DNA from: Maribacter aestuarii
GTDB taxonomy: Bacteria; Bacteroidota; Bacteroidia; Flavobacteriales; Flavobacteriaceae
Direction of reading: 5' to 3'
Assembly: GCF_027474845.2 (NCBI RefSeq)
Contig: NZ_CP107031.2
Coordinates: 3,797,001-3,861,000, forward strand
DNA: 64,000 nucleotides
Below the pieces are notes generated by a model that was not told the DNA's origin, did not search any database, and saw only the letters and a list, made by a program, of their open reading frames with translations. The translations under genes were made by a program, and so were the position numbers. Shown in pieces: positions 29,418-38,885 of the stretch (position 1 is its first letter; the number at the start of each line of letters is the position of its first letter).

Positions 29418-30307
29418 AAAATATTACAGTAATTGGCTCAGGTACCATGGGTAATGGAATTGCCCATGTATTTGCTCAAAATGGCTATGCCGTAAACTTG
29501 GTCGATATATCCAAAGAGGCACTGGAAAAAGGTATCGCTACCATTACCAGAAATTTGGATAGAATGATTACCAAAGAGCACATCACCGAATCTCAAAAAT
29601 CAAGTACCTTAAATCATATAAAAACAACTACTGATTTAAAAAGCGGGGTCAAGAACGCTGATTTAGTGATTGAAGCAGCCAGTGAAAACATTGATGTTAA
29701 ACTCAATATTTTTAAGGAGTTAGATGCAGTATGTGGCACAGACACCATATTAGCAACCAATACTTCTTCCATATCCATTACCCAAATTGCCGCCGTTACG
29801 AATAGACCCGAAAAAGTAATTGGCATGCATTTTATGAATCCAGTTCCGATAATGAAATTGGTTGAGATTATTAGAGGTTTTAGTACTTCCGATGAAACCA
29901 CCAAAACTATTATGGACTTATCTCTAAAATTGGAAAAAACACCCACCGAGGTGAACGACTATCCCGGATTTGTGGCAAATCGTATTTTAATGCCCATGAT
30001 AAATGAGGCTATTGAAACCTTGCATCACGGCGTGGCAGGAGTTTCGGAGATAGACACAGTTATGAAACTGGGAATGGCACATCCTATGGGACCTTTACAA
30101 TTGGCTGATTTTATAGGGCTGGATGTATGCCTTTCCATTCTTAATGTAATGTACGAGGGATTTAAAAACCCGAAATATGCACCATCTCCCCTATTGGTAA
30201 ATATGGTCACTGCAGGCAAATTAGGTGTCAAATCAGCGGAAGGATTCTACGATTATTCTCAAAGCAAAAAAGCGGAAACGGTATCAAATCAATTTTCAAA
30301 AAGATAA
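29414..30307 (+). CDS. 3-hydroxyacyl-CoA (3-hydroxybutyryl-CoA) dehydrogenase
   Basis: A 297-residue stand-alone enzyme of the PaaH/Hbd type oxidising (S)-3-hydroxyacyl-CoA with NAD. Dinucleotide motif GSGTMGNGIAHVFAQNGY at the N-terminus, catalytic His in GMHFMNPVPIMKLVEI, and the 3HCDH C-terminal helical domain (LMPMINEAIETLHHGV, MGPLQLADFIGLDVCL). Overlaps the preceding oxidoreductase gene by four bases and is directly followed by the DUF1015 gene without spacer: one operon. Works in fatty-acid or aromatic degradation, or butyryl-CoA metabolism. Confidence 0.94.
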   Translation: MKNITVIGSGTMGNGIAHVFAQNGYAVNLVDISKEALEKGIATITRNLDRMITKEHITESQKSSTLNHIKTTTDLKSGVKNADLVIEAASENIDVKLNIFKELDAVCGTDTILATNTSSISITQIAAVTNRPEKVIGMHFMNPVPIMKLVEIIRGFSTSDETTKTIMDLSLKLEKTPTEVNDYPGFVANRILMPMINEAIETLHHGVAGVSEIDTVMKLGMAHPMGPLQLADFIGLDVCLSILNVMYEGFKNPKYAPSPLLVNMVTAGKLGVKSAEGFYDYSQSKKAETVSNQFSKR

Positions 30308-31537
30308 ATGGCAGACGTAAAACCTTTTAGGGCTATAAGGCCTACTAAGGACAAGGTAGCCTTTGTCGTTTCAAAATCTTATCAGGAGTATTCACAAAAT
30401 GAACTTAAAGCCAGCCTTAAATTCAACCCATTTACATTCTTACATATAATTAATCCCGGATTTAAGTTCGATAAGAAAGTTACTGGTAGCAAAAGGTTTG
30501 CTTTAGTACGTAATCGGTACTTGGAATTTTTGGAGGAGGGTATTTTCAAAAAAGACAAATCACCAGGATATTATTTGTACGAGATTAATAACTCAGATTT
30601 TAAGTCTTACGGGCTTTTCTGTGCTACTTCAGTTGCGGATTATAGGAACGGTATCATAAAAAAACACGAGGATACTATAAAAAGACGAGAGGAATTGTTC
30701 GCCAACTATTTGAAAACCGTAAGATTTAACACAGAGCCCGTGTTAATGACCTATGAAGAAAATTTAAGCACCAAAAATCTTATGGAATCCCAAAAGAGTA
30801 AGAGCCCAGACTATCACTTTACAACAACCGATAAGGTTACACATAAGCTCTGGGTAATTTCCGAGATCGAAACATGCAAGCAAATAGAGGAAGAATTCAA
30901 GAAAGTAAAAAAATTATATATAGCCGATGGTCATCATAGAAGCGCGTCCTCAGATCTGCTGTGCAATTTGTTGGACAATAAAAATGTCAATACAGAAAAA
31001 GCCTCCAGCTTTTTTATGAGCTATCTAATCCCTGAATCCGAAATAAAGATTTATGAATTCAACCGAATGATTAAAGATTTGAATGGACTTGACAAGGAAG
31101 AATTTCTAATCCGTTTAGATGCTTATTATAGAATAGAGAATAAAGGTGCCATGCTTTACAGACCATCTAGAAAAAATCATTTCAGTATGTATTTGGATGG
31201 AGAGTTCTATGCGCTATACTTAAGGAAGAAAGTCTATAATTTTACGGATGCTTTAAGTAGGCTGGACACTCAAATCCTATATACGACGATATTACAGCCT
31301 ATTTTAGGAATATCAGATTTGAGAAATGATAAACGTATAGCATATGGTTGTGGAAAACATAACAGCATACATATGAAAAATGAGATAGATTCCGGTAATT
31401 TTGAAGTGGGGTTCAGTATGCTTCCAGTTACCATAAAGGAAATTAAGGAGATTGCAGATGCAGGTTTGGTCATGCCTCCAAAAAGCACGTATATAGAACC
31501 AAAATTAAGAAGTGGGCTCGCTATCTATGAGATTTAA
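30308..31537 (+). CDS. DUF1015 family protein
   Basis: A 409-residue soluble protein of the DUF1015 family (related to SerC-adjacent proteins of unknown role). It begins MADVKPFRAIRPTKDKV and has the hallmark ADGHHRSASS motif at about residue 208 and GCGKHNSIHMKNEI late. The conserved His-rich motif suggests a catalytic or metal/phosphate site, but no reaction is established as far as I know. Starts on the base after the preceding stop codon. Confidence 0.88.
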   Translation: MADVKPFRAIRPTKDKVAFVVSKSYQEYSQNELKASLKFNPFTFLHIINPGFKFDKKVTGSKRFALVRNRYLEFLEEGIFKKDKSPGYYLYEINNSDFKSYGLFCATSVADYRNGIIKKHEDTIKRREELFANYLKTVRFNTEPVLMTYEENLSTKNLMESQKSKSPDYHFTTTDKVTHKLWVISEIETCKQIEEEFKKVKKLYIADGHHRSASSDLLCNLLDNKNVNTEKASSFFMSYLIPESEIKIYEFNRMIKDLNGLDKEEFLIRLDAYYRIENKGAMLYRPSRKNHFSMYLDGEFYALYLRKKVYNFTDALSRLDTQILYTTILQPILGISDLRNDKRIAYGCGKHNSIHMKNEIDSGNFEVGFSMLPVTIKEIKEIADAGLVMPPKSTYIEPKLRSGLAIYEI

Positions 31538-31555
31538 AAATTTAGAGAATAAAGA

Positions 31556-32209
31556 ATGTCGATAACCGAAAACATAAAAACCATTCTGGCAACACTGCCG
31601 GAGCACGTAACTTTAGTTGCCGTTTCCAAAACCAAGCCTGTTAGTGATCTTAAAGAAGCCTACGATGCAGGGCAACGTGTTTTTGGGGAAAACAGAATTC
31701 AGGAAATGACGGAGAAATGGGAGATTTTACCCAAGGACATTGAGTGGCACATGATTGGTCATGTGCAACGAAACAAAGTCAAGTACATGGCGGAATATGT
31801 CGCGCTCGTGCATGGTGTAGACAGTCTAAAACTATTAAAAGAAATTAATAAGCAGGGTAAGAAGTATAATCGTAAAATACCCTGTCTTTTGCAAGTTCAC
31901 ATTGCCGAGGAGGATACCAAATTTGGTTTCGATGAAAAAGAGTTGAAGGAGCTGGTAGACAATTCAGAATTTTTGGGACTTACAAACGTAACCATAAAAG
32001 GATTAATGGGTATGGCAACGTTAACGGATGATATGAAACAAGTGAGGAGGGAATTTAAATCGCTTAAAACCCTCTTTGAGTCACTGAAATCGAACTTTAA
32101 GAACTTGGAAATCCTGTCCATGGGCATGAGTGGGGACTACCAGGTGGCCATTGAAGAGGGAAGTACCATGGTGCGTATTGGAAGTAGTATCTTTGGTGCT
32201 AGAAAGTAA
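31556..32209 (+). CDS. yggS: YggS family pyridoxal-phosphate homeostasis protein
   Basis: A 217-residue alanine-racemase-type barrel (PLPHP/YggS/PROSC), which binds PLP and buffers its supply without known catalysis. PLP lysine is Lys25 in AVSKTKP; FGENRIQEM, WHMIGHVQRNKVKYM and LSMGMSGDYQVAIEEGSTMVRIG are family blocks. 18 bases after the DUF1015 gene, same operon. Confidence 0.95.
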   Translation: MSITENIKTILATLPEHVTLVAVSKTKPVSDLKEAYDAGQRVFGENRIQEMTEKWEILPKDIEWHMIGHVQRNKVKYMAEYVALVHGVDSLKLLKEINKQGKKYNRKIPCLLQVHIAEEDTKFGFDEKELKELVDNSEFLGLTNVTIKGLMGMATLTDDMKQVRREFKSLKTLFESLKSNFKNLEILSMGMSGDYQVAIEEGSTMVRIGSSIFGARK

Positions 32210-32246
32210 AATCAAGGAATAGATTCTAAATTTTTGAAAAGTATAC

Positions 32247-33611
32247 ATGTATTCGATACTGGATATTGAAACAACTGGGGGGAAATATAACGAAGAAGGG
32301 ATAACCGAAATCGCTATACACAGGTTTGATGGGCAAAAAGTGGTGGATAAGTTTATTAGTTTGGTAAACCCAGAAAAAGACATTCAACCCTTTGTGGTGA
32401 ACCTTACTGGCATCAACAATAAGATGCTTAGGACCGCCCCGAAATTTCATGAGGTTGCCAAGAGAATAGTGGAAATTACCCAGGACACCGTAATCGTTGC
32501 CCACAATGCGCAATTTGACTACCGCATCCTAAGAACCGAATTTAGACGGCTCGGCTACAATTTTGAGCGCAAAACCCTATGCACAGTAGATTTATCCAAG
32601 GCATTATTACCAGATGCTGAATCTTACAGCCTTGGCAAATTGGTACGTTCCCTGGGGATTCCAGTAAGTGACCGTCACAGGGCCAATGGGGACGCGTTGG
32701 CAACCATTAAACTGTTTAAGCTATTACTGAACAAAGATTCCGAGAAAACAATCATAAAGGAAGTTATTCGTAAAGAAACTCAAGGCGAACTTTCGGAAAA
32801 ACAACTGGATATCGTTCGGAGTATGCCCAATGAAACGGGAGTGTTTTATGCACATAATAAAGATGGTGAAGTTATCTATTTGAGCAAGAGCACGAACATT
32901 AAAAAAAGGGTCAATCAGTTATTCACAAGAAGTAGTACAAAATTCCGAAAATTGATAAAGGAAACCAAAAAGGTGACCTTTGAGCAAACGGGAAGTGAAC
33001 TCGTGGCATTATTAAAGGAACATCAAGAACTTATAAGGAACAGACCCAAATACAATATCATTCCCAAAAAGCGAATGTTCTCCCATGTGTTGTGCAGTTC
33101 TAAGAACGAAAATGGGTATAGAGAACTGAGAGTGCTACCTAATCGCGAATGTAAGGATAGGCTGGGGGTATTCAATGGTGTATTCAGTGCTAAAAACCAT
33201 TTATACAAAATTACTGAAGAGTTTAAGCTTTGTGACAAGCTCAATGGTATTAGCAAAGCGAAGAAGAACTGTTCCAAATACGAAAAGGGAGAATGTTTCG
33301 GCGCTTGTATTCGAAAAGAGGATGTAAGCAATTATAACCAGCGCGTACATGAGGCCGTTGCAAAATATAGCTTGAGGGATAAGAATGTACTCTTAGTGGA
33401 CAAAGGGCGAGAGATTGGAGAATATAGCGCAATCCTCGTAAAAAAAGGATCCTTAGTAGGTACCGGCTATTACGATTTGAACCATCAAATAAATAATATT
33501 CATATCTTAGAAAGCCTTATTACACCAATGGACGGCACCGAAAATGCCAATTTTATCCTAGAATCATACTTAAGGAAAAAAAGGATTTTGAAAACTATTC
33601 AACTTAATTGA
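32247..33611 (+). CDS. DnaQ-like 3'-5' exonuclease fused to a GIY-YIG domain
   Basis: A 454-residue two-domain nuclease. Residues 1-165 are a DEDDh exonuclease like DNA polymerase III epsilon (DIETTGG, VAHNAQFDYRIL, HRANGDALAT). Residues about 190-275 are a GIY-YIG fold like the UvrC N-terminus/Cho: GVFYAHNKDGEVIYLSKS, then NIKKRV with the catalytic Arg, and LIRNRPKYN. The YIG triplet reads YLS, lacking the usual glycine. The C-terminal about 170 residues resemble the linker after GIY-YIG in Cho-type proteins and contain a CSKYEKGECFGAC cysteine cluster. Probably DNA repair; no uvr genes nearby. Confidence 0.9.
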   Translation: MYSILDIETTGGKYNEEGITEIAIHRFDGQKVVDKFISLVNPEKDIQPFVVNLTGINNKMLRTAPKFHEVAKRIVEITQDTVIVAHNAQFDYRILRTEFRRLGYNFERKTLCTVDLSKALLPDAESYSLGKLVRSLGIPVSDRHRANGDALATIKLFKLLLNKDSEKTIIKEVIRKETQGELSEKQLDIVRSMPNETGVFYAHNKDGEVIYLSKSTNIKKRVNQLFTRSSTKFRKLIKETKKVTFEQTGSELVALLKEHQELIRNRPKYNIIPKKRMFSHVLCSSKNENGYRELRVLPNRECKDRLGVFNGVFSAKNHLYKITEEFKLCDKLNGISKAKKNCSKYEKGECFGACIRKEDVSNYNQRVHEAVAKYSLRDKNVLLVDKGREIGEYSAILVKKGSLVGTGYYDLNHQINNIHILESLITPMDGTENANFILESYLRKKRILKTIQLN

Positions 33612-33617
33612 CCTGAA

Positions 33618-34472
33618 GTGAGCAAGCAAAAGCCACAGGCAGAATGGAAGCTTAAACTTCATGAGATAATCTATGAAGCGGATACTCCAATGGGTAAGTT
33701 GTTTGACATTTTGCTCTTTATCATCATTATTTTCAGCGTTATTCTGATAATGCTAGAGAGTGTTAAGGAAATTGATGCGGAATACCATGGAGTTCTTTTG
33801 ACACTGGAATGGATTGTAACTATCTTTTTTACGGTAGAATATATTGCCCGGATCATCTGCATTAGAAAACCAACGAGCTACATATTCAGTTTTTATGGCA
33901 TCATCGATTTTCTTTCCACCATACCATTATATCTATCTTATATCTTGGCCGGTTCTCAAGTTCTTTTAGCGGTTAGGGCATTTCGATTGTTAAGGGTATT
34001 TAGAATTTTGAAGCTTGTCCAATTTTTAGGTGAGGCCTCACAACTTAAAAAGGCACTGAAAGCAAGCAGGGCAAAGATTACCGTTTTCTTGTTCGCTGTA
34101 TTGATAGTTTCCGTAATGCTTGGTACGCTTATGTATATTGTAGAGGGCGATGAAGCAGGTTTCACGAGTATCCCTACGAGTATATATTGGACCATCGTTA
34201 CATTGACCACCGTGGGTTACGGAGATATTGCACCCATCACTCCACAGGGGCAGTTGATTGCAACGATAATTATGCTTTTGGGTTATGGGATAATTGCAGT
34301 ACCCACAGGCATTGTTACAGTTGAGTTTGGTAAACAGGGTAAGGGTAAAACCGACGGTAATGTACAGCAATATGTTCATGTGAACACTCAAGCTTGCCCC
34401 AACTGCAGCAAAGAAGGGCATAGGGATGATGCCACGCATTGTTATAATTGCGGGAGTGTATTAAATGAATAA
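33618..34472 (+). CDS. Voltage-gated-type potassium channel with C-terminal zinc ribbon
   Basis: A 284-residue six-TM ion channel. S4 has regularly spaced arginines (RAFRLLRVFRILKL), and the pore carries the K+ selectivity filter TVGYGD. Start is GTG at 33618; no ATG suits. The unusual part is the tail: after the last TM segment a linker leads to a CxxC-x11-CxxC zinc ribbon (Cys260, 263, 275, 278). Six bases after the nuclease gene; its 3' end overlaps miaA by eight bases. Confidence 0.92.
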   Translation: MSKQKPQAEWKLKLHEIIYEADTPMGKLFDILLFIIIIFSVILIMLESVKEIDAEYHGVLLTLEWIVTIFFTVEYIARIICIRKPTSYIFSFYGIIDFLSTIPLYLSYILAGSQVLLAVRAFRLLRVFRILKLVQFLGEASQLKKALKASRAKITVFLFAVLIVSVMLGTLMYIVEGDEAGFTSIPTSIYWTIVTLTTVGYGDIAPITPQGQLIATIIMLLGYGIIAVPTGIVTVEFGKQGKGKTDGNVQQYVHVNTQACPNCSKEGHRDDATHCYNCGSVLNE

Positions 34473-35383
34473 TATCCTAATCTCCATAACAGGTCCAACA
34501 GGCATTGGTAAGACCAAGTTGGCCGTATTACTGGCCCAACATTTTAACACGGAAATCATATCTGCCGATTCCAGACAGTTTTATAAAGAAATGACCATAG
34601 GTACAGCCGTTCCTAGCAAAGAAGAGCTTACTGCTGCACCACATCATTTTGTACAGCATTTGAGTATTAAGGAGTCTTATTCTGTGGGTGACTTTGAACG
34701 GGATGTCATTACAAAATTGGAGCAATTATTTGAAACCAAGGAATATGTCATAATGGTTGGTGGCAGTGGCCTGTATTGTGATGCCGTAATTTCTGGTTTG
34801 GACAGATTCCCAGTAGTAGATTCAAATATAAGAAGAGATTTAAATAAGGAACTCAAAGATAATGGTATCGCTAGCCTACAAAAAAAGCTAGCATCGTTGG
34901 ATCCAGAATACTTTAAAATAGTTGATTCCAATAATCCGCACCGATTAATACGAGCATTGGAAATATGTATTGGAACGGGAAAACCCTACTCTTCATTTTT
35001 AAACAAAAAGAAACCAAAAAGGAACTTCATGGTATTGAATGTGGGTCTCACTGCGGACAGAAAGATAGTATACGACCGAATAAATACCCGCGTAGATGTA
35101 ATGATTGCGGAAGGTTTGGTAGAAGAAGCGAAAAAATTATTTCCTTTTAAAGAGTTGAATGCCTTACAAACAGTAGGATACAAGGAGCTCTTCAAATATT
35201 TTGAAGGAACCCTAGATTTGGAATTTGCGATAGCTGAAATAAAAAAATACCCGGCGATTTGCCAAACGACAAGTTACTTGGTTCAAAAAAAGCCAAAATA
35301 TGCTATGGCTCAATTTTGATTACAACAAACAGGAGGCCATTCAACAAATTGAAGAAAAACTAAGTGAGCTTAAAAATGAATAA
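34465..35383 (+). CDS. miaA: tRNA dimethylallyltransferase MiaA, out of frame near the 3' end
   Basis: Adds dimethylallyl to A37 of tRNAs reading UNN codons. Walker A GPTGIGKTK is at 9-17; SADSRQFY and the DMAPP/tRNA motifs follow. The first frame stops at 35319 with a C-terminus (KKYPAICQTTSYLVQ) unlike the family. Skipping one base at the A7 run at 35241-35247 gives TRRFAKRQVTWFKK and continues to a stop at 35383, the correct MiaA ending. That stop overlaps the gntK start, as expected in an operon. Restored length is 305-306 residues; six or nine A would restore it (nine gives the family-like IKKNTRR). Either a sequencing error or a real mutation. Confidence 0.9.
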
Positions 35384-35870
35384 TGATGTGATCATATTTG
35401 TCATGGGAGTTTCTGGTAGTGGGAAATCTACTATTGGTAAACTCTTGGCAGAAAGGTTGGACTACCCCTTCTTTGACGGAGACGATTTTCACCCCAAGGC
35501 CAATATAGAAAAAATGGCGCAAGGAAAACCCCTTAATGATACGGATAGAAAGAGTTGGTTGGAGCGGCTGAATCGATTGTCCATTGAACATAAAAACAAA
35601 GGTGCCGTAATTGCCTGTTCCGCGTTGAAGGAATCGTACCGGCAGACACTTTCCAAGCATCTAAACGAAAATTGTCGCTTTGTATATCTAGAAGGAAGCA
35701 TGGATGAAATTAATCAGCGATTGGCACAACGAACCGATCATTTTATGCCACCGGCACTTTTAAAATCACAGTTTGAAACCCTAGAGGTTCCTAAAAATGC
35801 CATTAGAGTGTCAATTAACAATTCCCCCGAAAAAATCGTGAATACTGTTGTAAAAGTGTTAGAAACGTAA
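35376..35870 (+). CDS. gntK: Gluconokinase
   Basis: Phosphorylates gluconate to 6-phosphogluconate. 164 residues from the ATG at 35376 (an in-frame GTG twelve bases upstream is possible). P-loop GVSGSGKST near the start, then DGDDFHP, RKSWLERL, ACSALKESYRQTL and the substrate-loop region ending in DHFMPPALLKSQFETLE, all typical of the small GntK family. Start overlaps the restored miaA stop. No gluconate transporter or dehydratase is adjacent. Confidence 0.92.
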   Translation: MNNDVIIFVMGVSGSGKSTIGKLLAERLDYPFFDGDDFHPKANIEKMAQGKPLNDTDRKSWLERLNRLSIEHKNKGAVIACSALKESYRQTLSKHLNENCRFVYLEGSMDEINQRLAQRTDHFMPPALLKSQFETLEVPKNAIRVSINNSPEKIVNTVVKVLET

Positions 35871-35894
35871 AAAGCATCCAACTAAGGATGCTTT
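35871..35894 (+). terminator. Hairpin terminator after gntK
   Basis: AAAGCATCC/GGATGCTTT arms with a six-base loop, starting at the gntK stop codon. The T run is short, so moderate strength. Confidence 0.65.
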
Positions 35895-35917
35895 CTAACT
35901 TTTAAGAACCTCAAAGG

Positions 35918-36631
35918 TCATTCGTCCTCATTTTTTATGACCAAACGGAAACCTTCTCCATGAATGTTCAGTATTTCCACAGTATCGTCACGCTTTAGAT
36001 ACTTACGTAATTTGGCGATATACACATCCATACTTCTTGATGTGAAGTAATTATCGTCTCTCCAAATTTTTGTGAGTGCTAATTCCCTAGGCATCAAATC
36101 ATTTTCATGTAAGGCCAACAAGCGTAATAATTCATTTTCTTTTGGAGACAACTTAATGACTTCCTCGTCCTTATATTTTAAGAACCTTAATTTTGAATTT
36201 AAGTGAAAACCACCAATTTTAAATTCAAATTTCTTACTATCAGCTAAACTATTAGATGCTTTTCTTTGAAGTATTGCTTTAAGTTTCATTAGAAGCACCT
36301 CAGAGTCAAACGGTTTGTTCAGATAATCGTCCGCACCGGCTTTGTATCCTTTTAAAACATCTTCCTTCATAGTCTTGGCGGTTAAAAAAACGATTGGAAC
36401 ATTCTCATTCTTCTCCCTAATTTCTTTGGCGAGGGTAAAACCATCTTTATAGGGCATCATTACATCTAGGATACAAATGTCATAATTGTCCTTTTTAAAC
36501 TTCTCAAATCCCTCCATGCCGTTTTTAGCTAGGGTAACATCAAAGTCGTTCATGGACAAATAATCCTTAAGTACGATGCCAAAATTTGGGTCATCTTCTA
36601 CTAATAAAATCTTCTTATTTATTGTTTCCAT
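35918..36631 (-). CDS. OmpR/PhoB-family response regulator (RprY-like)
   Basis: A 237-residue regulator, downstream partner of the kinase that ends five bases before it. Receiver with Asp56 (DICILDVMMP) as phospho-acceptor and KPF near 108; C-terminal winged helix Trans_reg_C (LSPKENELLRLLA, FTSRSMDVYIAKLRKYL). Regulators of this family bind tandem 11-base repeats; such a repeat lies before the operon at 38261-38276. Confidence 0.93.
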   Translation of the reverse strand: METINKKILLVEDDPNFGIVLKDYLSMNDFDVTLAKNGMEGFEKFKKDNYDICILDVMMPYKDGFTLAKEIREKNENVPIVFLTAKTMKEDVLKGYKAGADDYLNKPFDSEVLLMKLKAILQRKASNSLADSKKFEFKIGGFHLNSKLRFLKYKDEEVIKLSPKENELLRLLALHENDLMPRELALTKIWRDDNYFTSRSMDVYIAKLRKYLKRDDTVEILNIHGEGFRLVIKNEDE

Positions 36632-36636
36632 TATTG

Positions 36637-38217
36637 TTAAATTAAAGGCAGTTTAATGTAAAAAGTACTTCCTTTTCCTTTTTCACTTTCCGCATATACT
36701 TCACCTTGGTGATCATCTACTATTTTTTTTACGTAGGCCAACCCTAATCCGTGACCTTTTACGTTGTGAATATCTCCTGTGTGTTCTCTATAAAATTTTT
36801 CAAAAACCCTTTTTAGAACCGCTTTACTCATGCCAGCACCTTGATCTCTTACTTTTATAATTATAAAATTCTTGGCCTTCTCTGTAAAAACATCAATTTT
36901 TGGTGCCTTAGGGGAATATTTGATGGCATTATCCAACATGTTCACGACAACGTTGGTCAAATGCATTTCATTAGCCAATACTTCCGAACGTTCAGCCTCT
37001 AAGTGCGTATTAATATAACCACCCTTATCAGCAACGATTAACTCCACATGTGTAATGGCGTCTTTTATGATGTCGTGTGCGTCTACCCTATCCTTACTTA
37101 TGTCCAATTGGTTTTTCTCCAGTTTGGAGATCCGCAAGACATTTTCCACTTGGGCATGCATTCGTTTATTTTCGTCCCGGATCATCTGTAAATAACGAGA
37201 GACCTTTTCCTTGTCACCGATTATCTTCGGGTTCTTAATAGCTTCTACTGCCAAGTTGATAGTAGCTATCGGTGTTTTGAACTCGTGTGTCATATTGTTG
37301 ATGAAATCCGTTTTGATTTCCGAAATCTGCTTTTGCCTTATAAGCTGATAGATAGCGCCGGAATAGGCCACCACTATAATCAAGGTAAACAATAAGGATA
37401 ACAACGCAAGACCCAGTATTGACTGCACCAGAAAACGCTTCTTCTTTGGAAAGGAGACCAAGAGATCAAAAGTGGAATTTCCCTCAATATCCGTAAACAT
37501 ATGTGCCTTGTAGACGTTAGTCTCGGAATACTTGAACTTTCTGGATTTTACTTTAGTTGGAAGTCCATTGCTATAAACCCCATATTCAAAATCGATATCC
37601 ACTCCCCTATTTTCCAGTTCTCGCTGTACCAAAAGTTCTATCTCCTGTTTGGAAACACGTTTATGGATAGGCACCCGTTTTGCGTATGTGCCAAAAACAT
37701 CTTCCATAGCGGCTTTCTCCATGGCCGAAAGACCTCCTATTTTCTCAATACGCTGAATAGGGTCTAAACGATAACTCTTACCGTCTAAATCGTAGTCCTC
37801 CTTAAAGACCGAAGTTGTCCGTTTGCTGGTATAATTTTTAATGACAGTGGTATCACCACCATCACCATTATCAAAGAACGTAGAGGAAATGCCATAATCC
37901 TCTTCTAAAATACCATGTTCGTAAAGCAGTATTTCATTGGAATTGACATCCCTATTAATAAAAAAGAAGTTAGTGAATTGAGTTCCCTTTAAATCCCCTA
38001 CACTATCCTTAGCCCGGAGGTATCTATCAAAATAGTTTTTCCTCTCCCGCTCTTCAATTTTCAGCGTAACGCTATTTAAAGCCTCTGAAACGATGTTAGA
38101 AAACTGTTCCTCCTTATCCTCGACCGATTTTTTAATCCAAAAACTTTGAACAAAAATCAATCCTATAAGCGACAAGCTCATCAGGATAACTAAGAGCACG
38201 AATAACCTCTTGTTCAT
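36637..38217 (-). CDS. Sensor histidine kinase (two-TM, HisKA)
   Basis: A 526-residue inner-membrane kinase. TM1 lies at about 5-26, a periplasmic domain of about 220 residues follows, then TM2 (SILGLALLSLLFTLIIVVAY). The phosphorylated His is in MTHEFKTPIATI; the N-box reads MLDNAIKYS and G-boxes RDQGAGMS and HGLGLAY. No HAMP or PAS domain is obvious. Kinase-then-regulator order; similar to the RprX/RprY pair of Bacteroides. The stimulus is unknown. Confidence 0.93.
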   Translation of the reverse strand: MNKRLFVLLVILMSLSLIGLIFVQSFWIKKSVEDKEEQFSNIVSEALNSVTLKIEERERKNYFDRYLRAKDSVGDLKGTQFTNFFFINRDVNSNEILLYEHGILEEDYGISSTFFDNGDGGDTTVIKNYTSKRTTSVFKEDYDLDGKSYRLDPIQRIEKIGGLSAMEKAAMEDVFGTYAKRVPIHKRVSKQEIELLVQRELENRGVDIDFEYGVYSNGLPTKVKSRKFKYSETNVYKAHMFTDIEGNSTFDLLVSFPKKKRFLVQSILGLALLSLLFTLIIVVAYSGAIYQLIRQKQISEIKTDFINNMTHEFKTPIATINLAVEAIKNPKIIGDKEKVSRYLQMIRDENKRMHAQVENVLRISKLEKNQLDISKDRVDAHDIIKDAITHVELIVADKGGYINTHLEAERSEVLANEMHLTNVVVNMLDNAIKYSPKAPKIDVFTEKAKNFIIIKVRDQGAGMSKAVLKRVFEKFYREHTGDIHNVKGHGLGLAYVKKIVDDHQGEVYAESEKGKGSTFYIKLPLI

Positions 38218-38260
38218 TTTATGTTAAAATTAAATATTTAGTAGGTAGTGCCTTGTACGT

Positions 38261-38276
38261 TTAACCTAACCTTAAC
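38261..38276 (+). promoter_or_regulatory. TTAAC-N6-TTAAC direct repeat (candidate regulator box 3)
   Basis: Two TTAAC half-sites on an 11-base pitch, with another TTAA at 38284-38287 one turn further, 44-70 bases before the kinase ATG at 38217. Since the genes on both sides are read leftwards, the site can only serve the kinase/regulator operon: likely autoregulation. Confidence 0.45.
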
Positions 38277-38300
38277 AAAAATGTTAAAATTTGGTAAGCC

Positions 38301-38885
38301 TTAGCAATATTCAAGGATAGCGGAGTTTAACTCCCCAACTTTTACCCTTGTTTCTTCCAAATTGATATTTTCTATTACAAAATCCGCCAATTCTATTTTT
38401 TTAGAATCTTCTAATTGATTATCCATCCTTGCTATTATGGCTTTTCTATCGGCACCGTCCCTATCCATTACACGCTTGATACGGACTTCTACCGGGGCTG
38501 TTACCAATATAGTTTTATCATAGAAATCCATGGCTTTGTTCTCAAAAAGAAGTGCCGTTTCCTGGACGACGTAGGGGGCATCCTGTTTATCCACCCATTT
38601 GAGGAAATGTTTCCTAACTGCCGGATGAACAAGCTCATTTAGTTTGTTTAGCATCGTTTTGTCCCCGAAGACTGATTGGGCAATGTACGGACGATTTAAT
38701 TTGTCCCCGAGATATGCCTCCTCACCAAATAAATCACGTATTCCTTTCCTTAATTTTTTGGAGGATTCCATCAACTTTTTTGCCCACATATCGGAGTTGT
38801 ATACCGGAACTCCTAATTCGGTAAAGAAACTGCCCACTTTGGTTTTTCCACTACCTATACCACCCGTTAACCCAACAATCATCAT
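38301..38885 (-). CDS. coaE: Dephospho-CoA kinase
   Basis: Last step of coenzyme A synthesis, phosphorylating the ribose 3'-OH of dephospho-CoA. 194 residues with P-loop GLTGGIGSGKT, DMWAKKLM (substrate region), and VQETALLFE. Starts with two ATGs (MMIVG); its start overlaps the stop of the YbbR-like gene by four bases. Confidence 0.95.
   Translation of the reverse strand: MMIVGLTGGIGSGKTKVGSFFTELGVPVYNSDMWAKKLMESSKKLRKGIRDLFGEEAYLGDKLNRPYIAQSVFGDKTMLNKLNELVHPAVRKHFLKWVDKQDAPYVVQETALLFENKAMDFYDKTILVTAPVEVRIKRVMDRDGADRKAIIARMDNQLEDSKKIELADFVIENINLEETRVKVGELNSAILEYC

Noticed and set aside
35229..35260. Programmed ribosomal frameshift in miaA
   Set aside because: The heptamer A-AAA-AAA supports -1 slipping, but the conserved continuation is in the +1 frame, and MiaA is not known to need one; an indel is simpler.
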